DNA from: an uncultured Oleispira sp.
GTDB taxonomy: Bacteria > Pseudomonadota > Gammaproteobacteria > Pseudomonadales > Oceanobacteraceae
Length of the DNA stretch: 64,000 nt
Reading direction: 5' to 3'
NCBI GenBank assembly: GCA_913061415.1
Contig: CAJXUD010000009.1
Location: forward strand, 106,663-170,662
A program made the position numbers and the translations under genes. The notes below the pieces were generated by a model. It was not told where the DNA came from. It made no database searches and saw only the letters and a list, made by a program, of their open reading frames with translations. How positions within the stretch are numbered: the stretch's first letter is position 1; each line of letters begins with the position of its first letter. This document shows positions 1 to 9,633 of the stretch, one piece after another.

Positions 1-176
1 TGAACATTCAAACGGTGGCTGAGTGGGTTGAGCATGAAAATATTGTCTTCACACTAAAAGATATTGGCGTCGATTACGCTCAGGGATTTGGGATCTGTAA
101 ACCGATGTCGTTTGAGAATTTAATTCTAAACAAAGAGGCGATTAGCCTCTCTATTGCTAAGCGTTTTGACCGCTAG
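1..176 (+). CDS. C-terminal end of an EAL-domain protein (cyclic-di-GMP phosphodiesterase), partial
   Basis: The open frame starting at base 3 runs to TAG at 174-176 and gives about 57 residues with no start in the window. It contains TVAEWVEHENI, then LKDIGVDYAQGFGICKP, the standard end of an EAL domain (the conserved T-x-A-E-x-V-E helix followed by G-x-D-x-x-Q-G-x-x-x-x-x-P). Active EAL domains hydrolyse cyclic-di-GMP, and this segment packs near the substrate-binding site. The catalytic EAL motif and any GGDEF or sensor domains lie upstream of the window, so activity cannot be judged. The family call is firm; the domain architecture is unknown. Confidence 0.85.
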   Translation, partial: NIQTVAEWVEHENIVFTLKDIGVDYAQGFGICKPMSFENLILNKEAISLSIAKRFDR

Positions 177-214
177 CTGCTCTATTAAGCTGTTCTATCA
201 AACTGCTCTATCAA
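176..214. repeat. Three imperfect 13-bp tandem units
   Basis: Units begin at 176, 189 and 202 and read gctgctctattaa, gctgttctatcaa and actgctctatcaa. They fill the short space between the stop of the EAL gene and the end of the convergent helicase gene. No hairpin with a T tract is visible here, so this is not an obvious terminator. Confidence 0.7.
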
Positions 215-226
215 TACTGTCTCAAT

Positions 227-2206
227 CTATTCGCTAATACGCTGTCGTATATCGGCATAACGCAGCTGTTCACAACTTGCAAAGCCCGGTAGCTGCCTTA
301 CTTTATTACGTGCAAAAACGGGTACGCTGATACCCGCTAAAAACCGACACTGAATATCTAACGTCAACTCGACCTTTCCTTCTAGTGTCTTGGCCAGCCC
401 AGTTAAGCTATGTTGAATGTCTTCATTCGTTGGCCAGCTCGGTTGCTGACTGTATTCCAATTTGGCCACCTGCCCTCGACAAACCGAGCAGTGGCCGCAT
501 GTTTCTGGCGCTTGTTGATCATCAAAGTATCGAGCAAGGTTAGAGCTTAAACATTTATCCAGCTCAAAAAAACGTACCAGTGATGCGATACGCTTTATCT
601 CTTTTTCTTCTTTATCAACAAAATAGTGATGCAAGGTTGCAGCCAGTTGTGGCTGATGCAAGGCTTCTTGATGCACTTGAAAGACTTCCGTCATTTTTTT
701 ACTTTCAAGTTCAATGAGTTGTTTTTCAGCAAGGTAATCGAGGGCAGTAATTACTCGTGCTCTGTCTGATTGATAGCTGCGAAATAGCGCGTCAAAATCA
801 GGCGCACCCCATACTTTTTTGAATTGACTGGTTGAGAATATGGCACTTAAGAAAGCTCGACGTTCTCCTTCAAACATGGCCAGTATCGATTCTTTGTCTC
901 GCAGGTACTTATATTTGAATTCGGCAAAATAGGCATACATAGGTTTAATGACTTTCATCATCTCTAACTGCACTAATAATGTTTTTAAAGGCAGCTGTCG
1001 AATATTACTCGCATTCGATAATCCCACCACCTGAAGTTCCCATTCTGAAACGTCTTTTTCTCTCGCTGAAGGTTTACTTTCTTGGCGAATATTTTCTAAT
1101 AAGTATTCAATGGCCGATAACTCGGGGGTATCACCATAGACAAAGTTTTCGACGGTATTTAAACCATCCAAGTTGGCTAAGGTTAGGCAATTGGAAGGCT
1201 GGCCATCGCGCCCCGCTCGACCAATTTCTTGGCTGTAGTTTTCTATCGATTTGGGTAAGTCGTAATGAATCACAAATCGAATGTCAGACTTATCAATGCC
1301 CATTCCAAACGCGATTGTCGCCACAACGACATCGGTACGCCCTTGCATGAAGTCATTTTGAATCTGTTGTCGTTTGTCGGAATCAAAACCCGCGTGGTAC
1401 GCCACCGCGTTAATCCCTGCGCCTTGTAAATAGGCCGCTACGCGTTCGGCGCTGTGTTGCAATGTGACATAAACAATGCCCGCAGATTGTAGCCCTGACG
1501 CGGTAAATATCTGTTGTTGCTGGCGAATACTTTGCACCAATACTTGCGATTTTTTATCTTCAGCAACGGGGACTACGGCCAAATCGAGGTTCGCGCGATA
1601 AAAGCCCGTTTGGATGACATGCTGTGGCTGAATATCGAACTTAGCCGCCATGTCGTTTTTAACCTTTCGGGTCGCCGTGGCGGTTAATAGTAGCACTAAG
1701 GGAATATTCAGCTCTTGGCAATACACCGGAAGCTTAAGATAGTCTGGGCGAAAGTTATGCCCCCACTCTGATATACAGTGCGCTTCATCGACCACCAGCA
1801 TTGAAATGGGCACGGCATTAATGAACTGGCGAAAACGTTCATTTTTAAAGCGCTCAACAGATACCATTAAAATTTTAATCTTACCCGAGCGCACATCCGC
1901 CATGACCTGCTGACTTTCATCTCCGCTCAATGTCGAATCAATACTCGCGGCAGGAATGCCTTTGCTCGCCAAAAACTCAAGTTGATCTTTCATTAAGGCT
2001 AATAAAGGCGATACGACTAAGGTGACATGGGGTAAATGCAGCGCAGTAAGCTGATAACACAAAGACTTACCCGAACCCGTAGGAAAAATCGCTAGCGACG
2101 ACTGCCCAGCAATCAACTGGCGAATCGTTTGCTCTTGACCGCCTCGAAATTGATCAAAGCCAAAGTACTGCTTTAAAGATGAAGTTAATTCCATGAGGGG
2201 GGCCAT
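227..2206 (-). CDS. RecQ-family ATP-dependent DNA helicase, non-canonical C-terminus
   Basis: SF2 3'-5' DNA helicase, 659 aa, expected to act in recombination and fork repair. Visible motifs: motif 0 FGFDQFRGGQEQ (about 15-26), Walker A GSGKS (44-48), DEAH (140-143), TATAT motif III (about 175-179) and motif VI GRAGRDG (329-335). A RecQ-type zinc cluster, C552, C570, C573, C576, is present, but about 170 residues further along than in E. coli RecQ. Only some 80 residues follow it and I see no HRDC domain. The protein is therefore a RecQ-like branch and not certainly the orthologue of recQ. The start is uncertain: M1 (2206) or M5 (2194), neither with a strong ribosome binding site. It is divergent from rimO. 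Confidence 0.9.
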   Translation of the reverse strand: MAPLMELTSSLKQYFGFDQFRGGQEQTIRQLIAGQSSLAIFPTGSGKSLCYQLTALHLPHVTLVVSPLLALMKDQLEFLASKGIPAASIDSTLSGDESQQVMADVRSGKIKILMVSVERFKNERFRQFINAVPISMLVVDEAHCISEWGHNFRPDYLKLPVYCQELNIPLVLLLTATATRKVKNDMAAKFDIQPQHVIQTGFYRANLDLAVVPVAEDKKSQVLVQSIRQQQQIFTASGLQSAGIVYVTLQHSAERVAAYLQGAGINAVAYHAGFDSDKRQQIQNDFMQGRTDVVVATIAFGMGIDKSDIRFVIHYDLPKSIENYSQEIGRAGRDGQPSNCLTLANLDGLNTVENFVYGDTPELSAIEYLLENIRQESKPSAREKDVSEWELQVVGLSNASNIRQLPLKTLLVQLEMMKVIKPMYAYFAEFKYKYLRDKESILAMFEGERRAFLSAIFSTSQFKKVWGAPDFDALFRSYQSDRARVITALDYLAEKQLIELESKKMTEVFQVHQEALHQPQLAATLHHYFVDKEEKEIKRIASLVRFFELDKCLSSNLARYFDDQQAPETCGHCSVCRGQVAKLEYSQQPSWPTNEDIQHSLTGLAKTLEGKVELTLDIQCRFLAGISVPVFARNKVRQLPGFASCEQLRYADIRQRISE

Positions 2207-2369
2207 TCCAATTTAGAGCATTGAGTTCTGTGCAATCTACCGACTTACTGCGTATTTGACCACCCTTAATCTCCTCAATCATTTAGCATTACAAAGAGAG
2301 TCTGATAGCCAATTTCGTCTATTTAAGATAAAATCCGCGCATTATTAGATCTACCTTGATGAGCCAACA

Positions 2370-3761
2370 ATGCCAGATAACACCCATTCGACTGATACAC
2401 AGAATCCTAGCGAACTAATCGCTTCTAGTAAGCATGATAGTAGCGGTAAAATTGGCTTCGTAAGCCTAGGCTGCCCAAAAAACAGCGTCGATTCTGAACG
2501 TATCCTTACGCAATTGAAAATGGACGGTTACGACATTACCAATACCTACGAAGATGCTGACGTAGTGGTGGTTAATACCTGTGGTTTCATCGATGCGGCA
2601 AAACAAGAATCCCTTGATGCGATCGGCGAAGCCATGACGGCTAACGGTAAGGTAATTGTTACAGGTTGCATGGGCAAAGGCGCAGACGCCGAGCTGATTA
2701 AGAAAGAAAATCCTGGTGTGCTGTCTATCTCTGGCGCGCACGCCTATGAAGAAGTCATGACAGCGGTTCACGAGTGGGTGCCACCCAATCCAGACTTCGA
2801 CCCCTTCACCGATTTGATTCCGGCTCAGGGCGTTAAACTGACTCCTCGTCACTATTCGTACTTGAAAATTTCTGAAGGCTGTAATCACAAGTGTACTTTC
2901 TGCATCATCCCAGATATGCGCGGCAAGCACGTGAGTCGCCCCATTGGTGATGTATTAGAAGAAGCAAAACGCTTAGTCGATGCCGGTACAAAAGAGCTGT
3001 TGGTTATTTCGCAAGATACCAGCGCGTATGGCGTTGATATGAAATTCCGCACCGGTTTCTGGAATGGTGCTCCGGTTAAAACCAACCTGCTTTCTCTTTG
3101 TAAAGAACTAGGCAATATGGGGGTTTGGGTACGTTTGCATTACGTTTACCCTTACCCGCACGTTGACGACATCATTCCAATGATGGCTGAAAATCATATA
3201 CTGCCGTATTTAGACATTCCGTTTCAACATGCAAGCCCAGCGGTTTTAAAGCTAATGAAGCGCCCTGCTCATGCTGAAAATACGTTAGCGCGCATTAAAA
3301 AATGGCGTGAAATTGCACCGAATATAGTATTACGTTCAACCTTCGTAGTTGGCTTCCCGGGTGAAACGGAAGAAGACTTCCAGATTCTTTTAGACTGGTT
3401 AGAAGAAGCAGAATTGGATCGCGTTGGTTGCTTTAAATACAGCCCAGTTGAAGGCGCACGCGCAAACGCCCTGCCGGATCATGTGCCTGAAGATATTCAG
3501 CAAGATCGCTGGGAACGCTTCATGGCCAAAGCTCAAGAAATTAGTACTCGTAAATTGGCGCGCCGCGTTGGCCAGACCATGACGGTATTGATTGACGATG
3601 TAGACGAAGAAGGTGCAGTAGGCCGTACGGTTGCAGATGCACCAAACATTGATGGCATGGTTTATCTTAATGAATACTTCGATTGCGCCCCTGGGGACTT
3701 TGTTGAAGTTGAGATCACGCACTCCGATGAGTACGATCTTTGGGCTGAAGTAAAAGCTTAG
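2370..3761 (+). CDS. rimO: Ribosomal protein S12 methylthiotransferase RimO
   Basis: Radical-SAM methylthiotransferase that adds a methylthio group to the conserved aspartate of ribosomal protein S12. It has the MTTase N-terminal domain with its cluster cysteines at C35 ([13 protein letters not shown]), C71 and C100. The radical-SAM CxxxCxxC follows at C171, C175 and C178 ([20 protein letters not shown]). A C-terminal TRAM-like domain comes after about residue 395. At 463 aa it is slightly longer than E. coli RimO because of a polar 25-residue N-terminal tail rich in Ser, Thr and Asp. The segment [18 protein letters not shown] and the LGCPKN signature separate RimO from MiaB. Transcription ends at the hairpin at 3823-3859. 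Confidence 0.97.
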   Translation: MPDNTHSTDTQNPSELIASSKHDSSGKIGFVSLGCPKNSVDSERILTQLKMDGYDITNTYEDADVVVVNTCGFIDAAKQESLDAIGEAMTANGKVIVTGCMGKGADAELIKKENPGVLSISGAHAYEEVMTAVHEWVPPNPDFDPFTDLIPAQGVKLTPRHYSYLKISEGCNHKCTFCIIPDMRGKHVSRPIGDVLEEAKRLVDAGTKELLVISQDTSAYGVDMKFRTGFWNGAPVKTNLLSLCKELGNMGVWVRLHYVYPYPHVDDIIPMMAENHILPYLDIPFQHASPAVLKLMKRPAHAENTLARIKKWREIAPNIVLRSTFVVGFPGETEEDFQILLDWLEEAELDRVGCFKYSPVEGARANALPDHVPEDIQQDRWERFMAKAQEISTRKLARRVGQTMTVLIDDVDEEGAVGRTVADAPNIDGMVYLNEYFDCAPGDFVEVEITHSDEYDLWAEVKA

Positions 3762-3775
3762 GCTTTGTCTGAAGT

Positions 3776-3801
3776 TTTTAGCCAGTGCCTACTGGCTAAA
3801 A
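3776..3801. other. Perfect 11-bp inverted repeat after rimO
   Basis: The arms ttttagccagt (3776-3786) and actggctaaaa (3791-3801) are perfect inverted repeats around the 4-base loop gcct, starting 15 bases after the rimO stop. No T tract follows on the plus strand, so this may protect the 3' end of the mRNA or assist the stronger terminator just downstream. Confidence 0.6.
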
Positions 3802-3822
3802 TACAAATACAAATGTAAGTAC

Positions 3823-3859
3823 AAAAAAAGCCTCGGTTATCATTAACCGAGGCTTTTTT
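3823..3859. terminator. Bidirectional intrinsic terminator between rimO and sbcB
   Basis: The 10-bp perfect stem gcctcggtta (3830-3839) / taaccgaggc (3844-3853) has a 4-base loop. A run of seven A lies on its left and six T on its right, so it can terminate rimO on the plus strand and sbcB on the minus strand. Confidence 0.93.
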
Positions 3860-3879
3860 GTTTATGGCTGATTAACCCC

Positions 3880-5331
3880 TTAAAACCCATCGGCCGGATA
3901 AATCGATTCGGCGTAAAGTTGCAGCTCTTGCAAGACGAACATTTTATCTTGGTCGTGCTGATAGTCTTGGAACGCCTGCTGCAGTGCAATACCAAACTGT
4001 TCAAAGTTCAAACCTGGGCCATTGCCGAGTAGGCTGTCGGAGCAATGCTTTGCCCAACGTTCATGATCGTCTTCTTGCAAGCTTTCTGGGTAGTTACGAG
4101 CACGAAAGCGGAAGAACATTTCTTCTCCACGCGGATCTTGAAACTGGACCTTAAGACTGCCAAGCGTTTTAGGAGACGTTGCATGTATTTGCGCCATGGC
4201 TTTTTTATCCATGCCACTCCAAAAACCACCACTATAGAGCATGGTATCGACATCGGTTTTTTCAGCAAATTCTCGCTGGGTGTACACCCCATGCAAGTTT
4301 TGCAACACAGAGCTGTCTTGCGCTAAAAGTGTTTTTAGTGCGGCCAAATTGGCACGCAAGACATCACCCGATATTTCCCAGCGCGCTGCTTGATCTGGGG
4401 TTAATGTTGCTGCCGGTGCCAGCACAGGGCTTTTGTTAATATGCACTTCTTTTAAGCCTAAACGCTCTATACCTTCGGGCAGATCGGCTTGCTTAGAAAA
4501 CAATCGCTGCTGCATTTGCTCAATCGTTAAACCCGCTAAGGTATTCGGGCTTGTAGAAAGGTCAAAGGCGATAAAGGAGTTTTTATTGGTTGGATGCCAA
4601 CACAAAGGTACGACAACAGCCATACAGCCACGGTCAACGCCGTACATTCCTGAGACATGAACCAAGGGTTTATTATTATCAACATCCACCAACGAGGCTA
4701 GTTTGTGCTTAGCGCGATGTTCAAAAAGATAACGGTATAACTTAGGTTGCTTTTCTAATAACAGTCTTGCCACAGCAATCGTTGCGCGCACATCAACCAC
4801 AGCATCGTGGGCTTTACCCAGATCAATACCATTGGCGGCGGTTAAGTCTTCTAAACGAAAGCTGACTTTGCCTTCCGCATTTTTGGGCCAGTTAATGCCT
4901 TCGGGGCGCAACGCATACGCACAACGCATGACATCGAGAATGTCCCAACGAGAATTGCCGTTTTTATATTCACGTTCATAAGGATCATAAAAATTGCGAT
5001 AAAGCGTATAACGCGTTACTTCATCATCAAACCGAATGCTGTTATAGCCCGCTGCGCAGGTGTCTGGCACTGAGAAAATTTGATTAATTTGATCGATAAA
5101 TTCATTTTCAGGCAGCCCATCTTGCAAACATTGCTGAGGAGTAATGCCGGTAATCATGGCGGCTTGCGGATGAGGAAGGTAATCGGGACTGGGTCGACAA
5201 AACAGTTGCACCGGTTCGTCGATTTCATTTAAATTTTCGTCGGTGCGAATACCGGCGAATTGAGCAGGCCGATCAAAAGAAGGATCTGCGCCGAAGGTTT
5301 CGTAATCGTACCAAAGAATAGATTGACTCAT
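3880..5331 (-). CDS. sbcB: Exodeoxyribonuclease I (SbcB)
   Basis: Processive 3'-5' single-strand DNA exonuclease, 483 aa, close to the E. coli length. The DEDDh active site is complete: D9 and E11 in WYDYETFG, D102 in SIRFDDEVTRY, H175 and D180 in GKAHDAVVDVRAT. All are exactly six positions earlier than the E. coli residues D15, E17, D108, H181 and D186. The SH3-like and helical ExoI C-terminal domains follow. The start is preceded by aggtgta directly upstream, and a small GC-rich hairpin sits about 25 bases before it. The gene converges on rimO and shares a terminator with it. The lipoprotein hydrolase gene lies 72 bp upstream on the same strand. Confidence 0.97.
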   Translation of the reverse strand: MSQSILWYDYETFGADPSFDRPAQFAGIRTDENLNEIDEPVQLFCRPSPDYLPHPQAAMITGITPQQCLQDGLPENEFIDQINQIFSVPDTCAAGYNSIRFDDEVTRYTLYRNFYDPYEREYKNGNSRWDILDVMRCAYALRPEGINWPKNAEGKVSFRLEDLTAANGIDLGKAHDAVVDVRATIAVARLLLEKQPKLYRYLFEHRAKHKLASLVDVDNNKPLVHVSGMYGVDRGCMAVVVPLCWHPTNKNSFIAFDLSTSPNTLAGLTIEQMQQRLFSKQADLPEGIERLGLKEVHINKSPVLAPAATLTPDQAARWEISGDVLRANLAALKTLLAQDSSVLQNLHGVYTQREFAEKTDVDTMLYSGGFWSGMDKKAMAQIHATSPKTLGSLKVQFQDPRGEEMFFRFRARNYPESLQEDDHERWAKHCSDSLLGNGPGLNFEQFGIALQQAFQDYQHDQDKMFVLQELQLYAESIYPADGF

Positions 5332-5403
5332 TACACCTACTTTATAGGGGGCCGAACAATCAGCCCCGCTTCTAGTATTTAGATAGTATTTAAAATTGTC
5401 TCT

Positions 5404-6369
5404 TTAAGGCGCTAGAACCAAAGGCTCTGCCAATGTTTTGCCTAGCGTAAAGAATGAATGTGCGTCACGAGACGTCTGAACCGGTAATTCTTCCATTGGC
5501 ATATGGCCCACACCTTCGTAAACGATGGTTTGTGAGTTGGGTAATGCCTGATGGAATTTCTGCATAATACTCAGAGGTACCCATTCGTCCTCACTACCCC
5601 ACATTAGTAGCGTCGGCGTTTCGACATTTTTAATGCGATCGCCTAAGTGTTCGTTTTTACTCTGCTCTTTCATGGTGCGGAATACATTGACTAATGCTTC
5701 ACGATTACCTTGGCGCATGGTCAAGTCAAAATAACGCTGCTGTAGCTTGTCCGTCACTTTGTCGCTATCACCAAAGGCTTGCTTAACGTTTCGATTAACA
5801 ATGAACTTCGGCATCATAAAACCCGCCATTTCACCGATTACCGGCAATGCTGCAAAATTCATGATAAAGGGCATGTCTTGTGGGAAACCCGCTGAATCTA
5901 ATAAGACCATCTTTTTAACACGATCTGGGCGGTGCAGCGCATAGTTCCAGCCAATGTAGCCACCTAAAGAATTACCCGCCAAATAAATTTCGTCGATGCT
6001 GAGTTTGTTGAGGAATTTTTCGAGCTTATTAATCATATAAGCTATCTCATAGCGCTCAATCGTTGGATCACTTCCGGTCAAGCCGTGGCCCGGTAGGTCA
6101 ATGCGAATTATTCGATAATGAGGTGCTAAACGATTAACCCAACCATCCCAAGTATGAAGCGATGACGCTACACCGTGAAGTAGTACTAGCGTTGGTCCGG
6201 TGCCTTCGTCGCGATAATGAATAATTAAATCATCTACCGCCATAAATTTTGAGGTTTCATCAGTATATTTTTCGGTCAACTCAGCCAATGGATAATCTGA
6301 GATGCCCATTGAGGCACAGCCTTGTAGAACGAGTAAGAGCGAAATTAGAGCGTATTTAAGCCACTTCAT
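5404..6369 (-). CDS. Alpha/beta-hydrolase, predicted lipoprotein
   Basis: Serine hydrolase of the alpha/beta fold, 321 aa. A signal peptide ends in the lipobox LQGC with C18 as the lipid-modified cysteine, so the enzyme should be membrane-anchored on the periplasmic side. Oxyanion region LLHGVASSLHTWDGW (64-77), nucleophile elbow GNSLGG with S134, acid D261 (WGSEDEW) and H289 (GVGHMPMEE) form a complete triad. The substrate cannot be named; the sequence resembles the lipase/meta-cleavage hydrolase part of the superfamily. It may be cotranscribed with sbcB and is divergent from the DUF349 gene. Confidence 0.9.
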   Translation of the reverse strand: MKWLKYALISLLLVLQGCASMGISDYPLAELTEKYTDETSKFMAVDDLIIHYRDEGTGPTLVLLHGVASSLHTWDGWVNRLAPHYRIIRIDLPGHGLTGSDPTIERYEIAYMINKLEKFLNKLSIDEIYLAGNSLGGYIGWNYALHRPDRVKKMVLLDSAGFPQDMPFIMNFAALPVIGEMAGFMMPKFIVNRNVKQAFGDSDKVTDKLQQRYFDLTMRQGNREALVNVFRTMKEQSKNEHLGDRIKNVETPTLLMWGSEDEWVPLSIMQKFHQALPNSQTIVYEGVGHMPMEELPVQTSRDAHSFFTLGKTLAEPLVLAP

Positions 6370-6536
6370 TGAGTATATCCTTGTTATAGTTATTTAGTTT
6401 TAGGATGTCGAGCTATAGAATGTGGCGATATTAGCACAGCAATTGCTCTAACCCAATTCTATGATTGCTAAATTAGTAGTAGAATAGCCCTTATTTACAT
6501 TTAAGCCTTTTGTGCATTTGTTCCAGGAAGAATTAC

Positions 6537-9302
6537 ATGGCGTTATTAGAAAATCTTTTTACACCTTCCATCTTTAAACCGAAGTGGCAGCACAAAGATC
6601 CGGCCGTTCGGAAGTTGGCATTAGCCAAACTCAGCGACGAAAATATTTTAGCTCAAGTTGCCGAGCAAGATACTGATTTGAGCGTTCGCTCTAGCGCTTT
6701 AGCCTTAATCAAGTCACCTCAGCAATTGGCGTCTTTTTTGGTCTGCGATCATACCGAGCTGCGTCAGCAGGCTCAGCAGCAACATTTAATACGACTATTA
6801 CCCAACCAAAGTATTGCAGATTTGGCTTCGGTAAAAAATGATAACGACTTGGTCAATATTGCAACCTATACCCAAGATGACGAATTACGCTTAGCCGCGA
6901 TTAATAAATTGGGCAGCGAAGATATCCGTCTTGATATTGCTAGTAATAACCCCGTATCAAAAGTACGCCTTGCGGCAGCGCATGGCTTAGAAAAAAGTGA
7001 TTCTTTGCAAAAGCTCATGCTTATTGCTCAAGGTAAAGACAAAGCGCTTTATCGTTTTTGCAAAGACCAGCTAGCCACGAGTAAAGCGGCTGAAGACAGT
7101 GAAAAACTTCGCCAAGAAAAAATTGCTAGCGCTATCACTAATGCTCAACAGATTGGTAAAAGCGCTTACTCACCAGAATACAACGGCCGCCTGCAGCTAC
7201 TAAAACAAAACTGGGCTGCGCTTAGTGGTCAAAGTCAGCAACAGCTGCAAGATTTCAATACGGCATTGGTTACGTGTGAAGACATTTTAGCGGCGCATGT
7301 TGCCGAAGAAAGAGCTGCTCAAGAAAAATTAGCGGCCATTGCAGAAGCAAAAGAAAGCTATGTTTCTCTATTAGCACAGTTAGAAGCTCTTGAGCTAAAC
7401 GAGCAACTGCCAGAGCAATTAGCCGAGTTAGAAAACAACTGGAAAAGTGCACAAAAAATCACTAAACCAGAAACAGCTCAGACCAAAGCCTTTGAAACTA
7501 CCTTACACGCCTGGCTTGCGCTCAATTCAACACGGTCTCAGTTGTCAGAGCAAAAAGAAGCGTTTGAAACACTTGTTGCTCAGTGCGAGTCGTTAGAAAA
7601 AACCAGTTTAAGCAAGAGCCAGAATCTTCAAAAAGAATTAACCAAACTGGTAAAACAGCTTAGTTGGACATCCCCTGCTGCCCATATCGTATTAGAAACC
7701 CCGACCCTATTAGTTGCTCTTAATAACGCCTTACAGCATGTCATCAAGCACAATCAAAACATCAGCGCTCACGAAGCAGACAGCTCTAAAAAGCTTGCTC
7801 AACTGTTAACAGAGTTAGAAGGTCACATTGCTGAAGGCCATTTGAAAGACGCTAACAAGTGTCATCAACATGCTGTTCAGGCAATGAAAAAAATCAGTCA
7901 GCAAGAATCTAAAAAATTCCAGCGTCAATATCAGAATCTAACCGCACAATTAACCGAGATTCGTGATTGGCAGGGTTATGCCGCCACGCCTAAAAAAGAA
8001 GCTTTGTGCGCAAGCATGGAAAACTTGGTCGATAGCGAGATGGACCCTTCTTTACTGGCCGACAAAATTCATACACTGCAAGAAGAATGGAAAACCATTG
8101 GCCCTATCGCCCGTCAAGATGACAAGGTGTTATGGAATCGTTTCCGCAGTGCTGCCGACAAAGCTTACGAGCCTTGCAAAGCACACTATGCCGATATGGC
8201 AAAACAGCGCGAACAAAACTTAGTGAATCGACAGGCTTTAGTCGCTCAGTTAATTGATTACGAAGCCAACATGGATTGGGATACGGCCGATTGGGGGATT
8301 GTACAAAAAACCCTTGATGCCGCTCGTGAAACGTTCCGCAGTTTCTCTCCGGTTGATCGTAACGAACACAAAAATAGCCAAGCCAGCTTACAAGACATAT
8401 CTGATAAAATTTACGCGCACATCAAAGCTGAATACCAGCGTAATATTGAAGCGAAAGAAGCGTTAATTGAGCAAGCAAAATCGCTACAAGATGTCGAAGA
8501 GTTGAGCCAAGCGATTGAAGAAAGCAAGCAGCTGCAATCGTCTTGGAAAACCATTGGTATGACGCCAAACAAAGCTGATCAAAAGCTATGGCAAGAATTC
8601 CGCCTTGCGTGTGATGCGGTATTCTCTCGCCGTGATGAACAGCGCCAACAAAATAAAGTACAAATTGAAGCAAATATTGAATCCGCACAAGCGATCATTA
8701 TTAAAGCAGAAGCTGCGGCGAAACTGAGCAACGCAGAAAGCAAAGATATTCTACAAAACTGCAGTGCAGAGTTTGCTGAGCTATCTTTGCCTAAAGCGCT
8801 TTATGCGCAGTTACGCAAGCGTCTTAGCGATGCTCAGCAGCTGCAAGAGAATGTATTCTCTGAAGCAAAAGTTGCTAAGAAGCAGCAAGCTTGGGTTATT
8901 CTTGCCGACAAGCTTACCGCGATTAGCATCAAAGCAAGCGATACTGTACAGGCTGAATCATTGTATAAAGCCGATGAGACAGAGCTTAAACTACCGCAAG
9001 GTATTGATAAGTCATTGCTTGAAAGTAAGTGGAATGAGAATTCTACTGAATTAAGTAATAGCGATGATTTGCGTAATGCGTGTATTGCTTTAGAAATTGC
9101 CGCCGAGCTGCCGTCTCCTGCCGAAGATCAACAAGCGCGTATGGCGTATCAAGTGCAACGCTTGGCACAAGGCTTAGGTCAATCGGGTAGCTTGCAGCAA
9201 CAGATCTGTGACTCTGTTAGCCAGTGGTTAACACTTAGCGCAGACCAAACTTGGCAGCAACGTTATAACCAGGCTCTTTTTGCTGCCGCTAAGCAGCTTT
9301 AA
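6537..9302 (+). CDS. DUF349-repeat protein, large helical
   Basis: A 921-aa, mostly alpha-helical, Gln/Glu/Ala-rich protein. The N-terminal 200 residues resemble HEAT-type helical repeats (LAKLSDENILAQVAEQD, then RLAAINKLGSEDIRLDIA). The centre is coiled-coil-like. The C-terminal half has DUF349 units, recognisable by W-K-x-I-G then LW-x-x-F-R-x-A: EEWKTIGPIARQDDK...LWNRFRSAAD and SSWKTIGMTPNKADQ...LWQEFRLACD, plus a more divergent copy between them. No signal peptide, so cytoplasmic; function unknown. I chose ATG 6537 over an in-frame ATG at 6510 because aggaag sits 6 bases before it and conserved sequence starts at MALLENLF. A terminator follows. Confidence 0.88.
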   Translation: MALLENLFTPSIFKPKWQHKDPAVRKLALAKLSDENILAQVAEQDTDLSVRSSALALIKSPQQLASFLVCDHTELRQQAQQQHLIRLLPNQSIADLASVKNDNDLVNIATYTQDDELRLAAINKLGSEDIRLDIASNNPVSKVRLAAAHGLEKSDSLQKLMLIAQGKDKALYRFCKDQLATSKAAEDSEKLRQEKIASAITNAQQIGKSAYSPEYNGRLQLLKQNWAALSGQSQQQLQDFNTALVTCEDILAAHVAEERAAQEKLAAIAEAKESYVSLLAQLEALELNEQLPEQLAELENNWKSAQKITKPETAQTKAFETTLHAWLALNSTRSQLSEQKEAFETLVAQCESLEKTSLSKSQNLQKELTKLVKQLSWTSPAAHIVLETPTLLVALNNALQHVIKHNQNISAHEADSSKKLAQLLTELEGHIAEGHLKDANKCHQHAVQAMKKISQQESKKFQRQYQNLTAQLTEIRDWQGYAATPKKEALCASMENLVDSEMDPSLLADKIHTLQEEWKTIGPIARQDDKVLWNRFRSAADKAYEPCKAHYADMAKQREQNLVNRQALVAQLIDYEANMDWDTADWGIVQKTLDAARETFRSFSPVDRNEHKNSQASLQDISDKIYAHIKAEYQRNIEAKEALIEQAKSLQDVEELSQAIEESKQLQSSWKTIGMTPNKADQKLWQEFRLACDAVFSRRDEQRQQNKVQIEANIESAQAIIIKAEAAAKLSNAESKDILQNCSAEFAELSLPKALYAQLRKRLSDAQQLQENVFSEAKVAKKQQAWVILADKLTAISIKASDTVQAESLYKADETELKLPQGIDKSLLESKWNENSTELSNSDDLRNACIALEIAAELPSPAEDQQARMAYQVQRLAQGLGQSGSLQQQICDSVSQWLTLSADQTWQQRYNQALFAAAKQL

Positions 9303-9330
9303 GAAGATCTTGCTAGGCTACTACACTAGA

Positions 9331-9371
9331 CTACAACAGATGAGCACTGCTCAGCTGTTGTAGCCTTTTTT
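9331..9371 (+). terminator. Intrinsic terminator of the DUF349 gene
   Basis: ctacaacag (9331-9339) pairs with ctgttgtag (9355-9363). One mismatch and an inner tgagca/tgctca stem follow, and a run of six T comes after a short cc spacer. It starts 28 bases after the stop codon. Confidence 0.88.
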
Positions 9372-9385
9372 ATCAAGGTTAAAAA

Positions 9386-9625
9386 TCAACAAGCCTTGCG
9401 AATCACGTAAAAGAAAACTCCTTCTCGCTCTTCATCTAATACCAGTTCATGCCCTAAAAAACTGCAAAACTTAATAAAGTCACGTCGAGTTGACGGGTCT
9501 GTTGCCTGAATTTCAATCGCTTCACCAATGGCCATTTTGCGTATTTCATCATGCAACATCATGACAGGTTCTGGGCAAAATAAGCCTTTAGCATCCATCT
9601 GATGCTCAAATATAATTTCTGACAT
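9386..9625 (-). CDS. tusA: TusA-family sulfurtransferase
   Basis: Small cytoplasmic sulfur carrier, 79 aa, of the SirA/YedF/TusA family. The sulfur-carrying cysteine C17 lies in the diagnostic MDAKGLFCPEPVMMLHD box (C-P-x-P). TusA hands persulfide sulfur to the TusBCD/E relay for 2-thiouridine in tRNA. It lies 8 bp downstream of the MFS transporter gene and is probably cotranscribed with it. Other TusA-like paralogues serve sulfur metabolism, but length and motif spacing fit TusA proper. Confidence 0.9.
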   Translation of the reverse strand: MSEIIFEHQMDAKGLFCPEPVMMLHDEIRKMAIGEAIEIQATDPSTRRDFIKFCSFLGHELVLDEEREGVFFYVIRKAC

Positions 9626-9633
9626 TTTAAAAC

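Noticed and set aside
979..1350. 123-codon open frame opposite the helicase gene
   Set aside because: It lies fully antisense to clear RecQ motifs, has no ribosome binding site and a non-protein-like composition.
2207..2369. LexA (SOS) box between recQ-like gene and rimO
   Set aside because: No CTGT-N8-ACAG arrangement is present in the divergent spacer.
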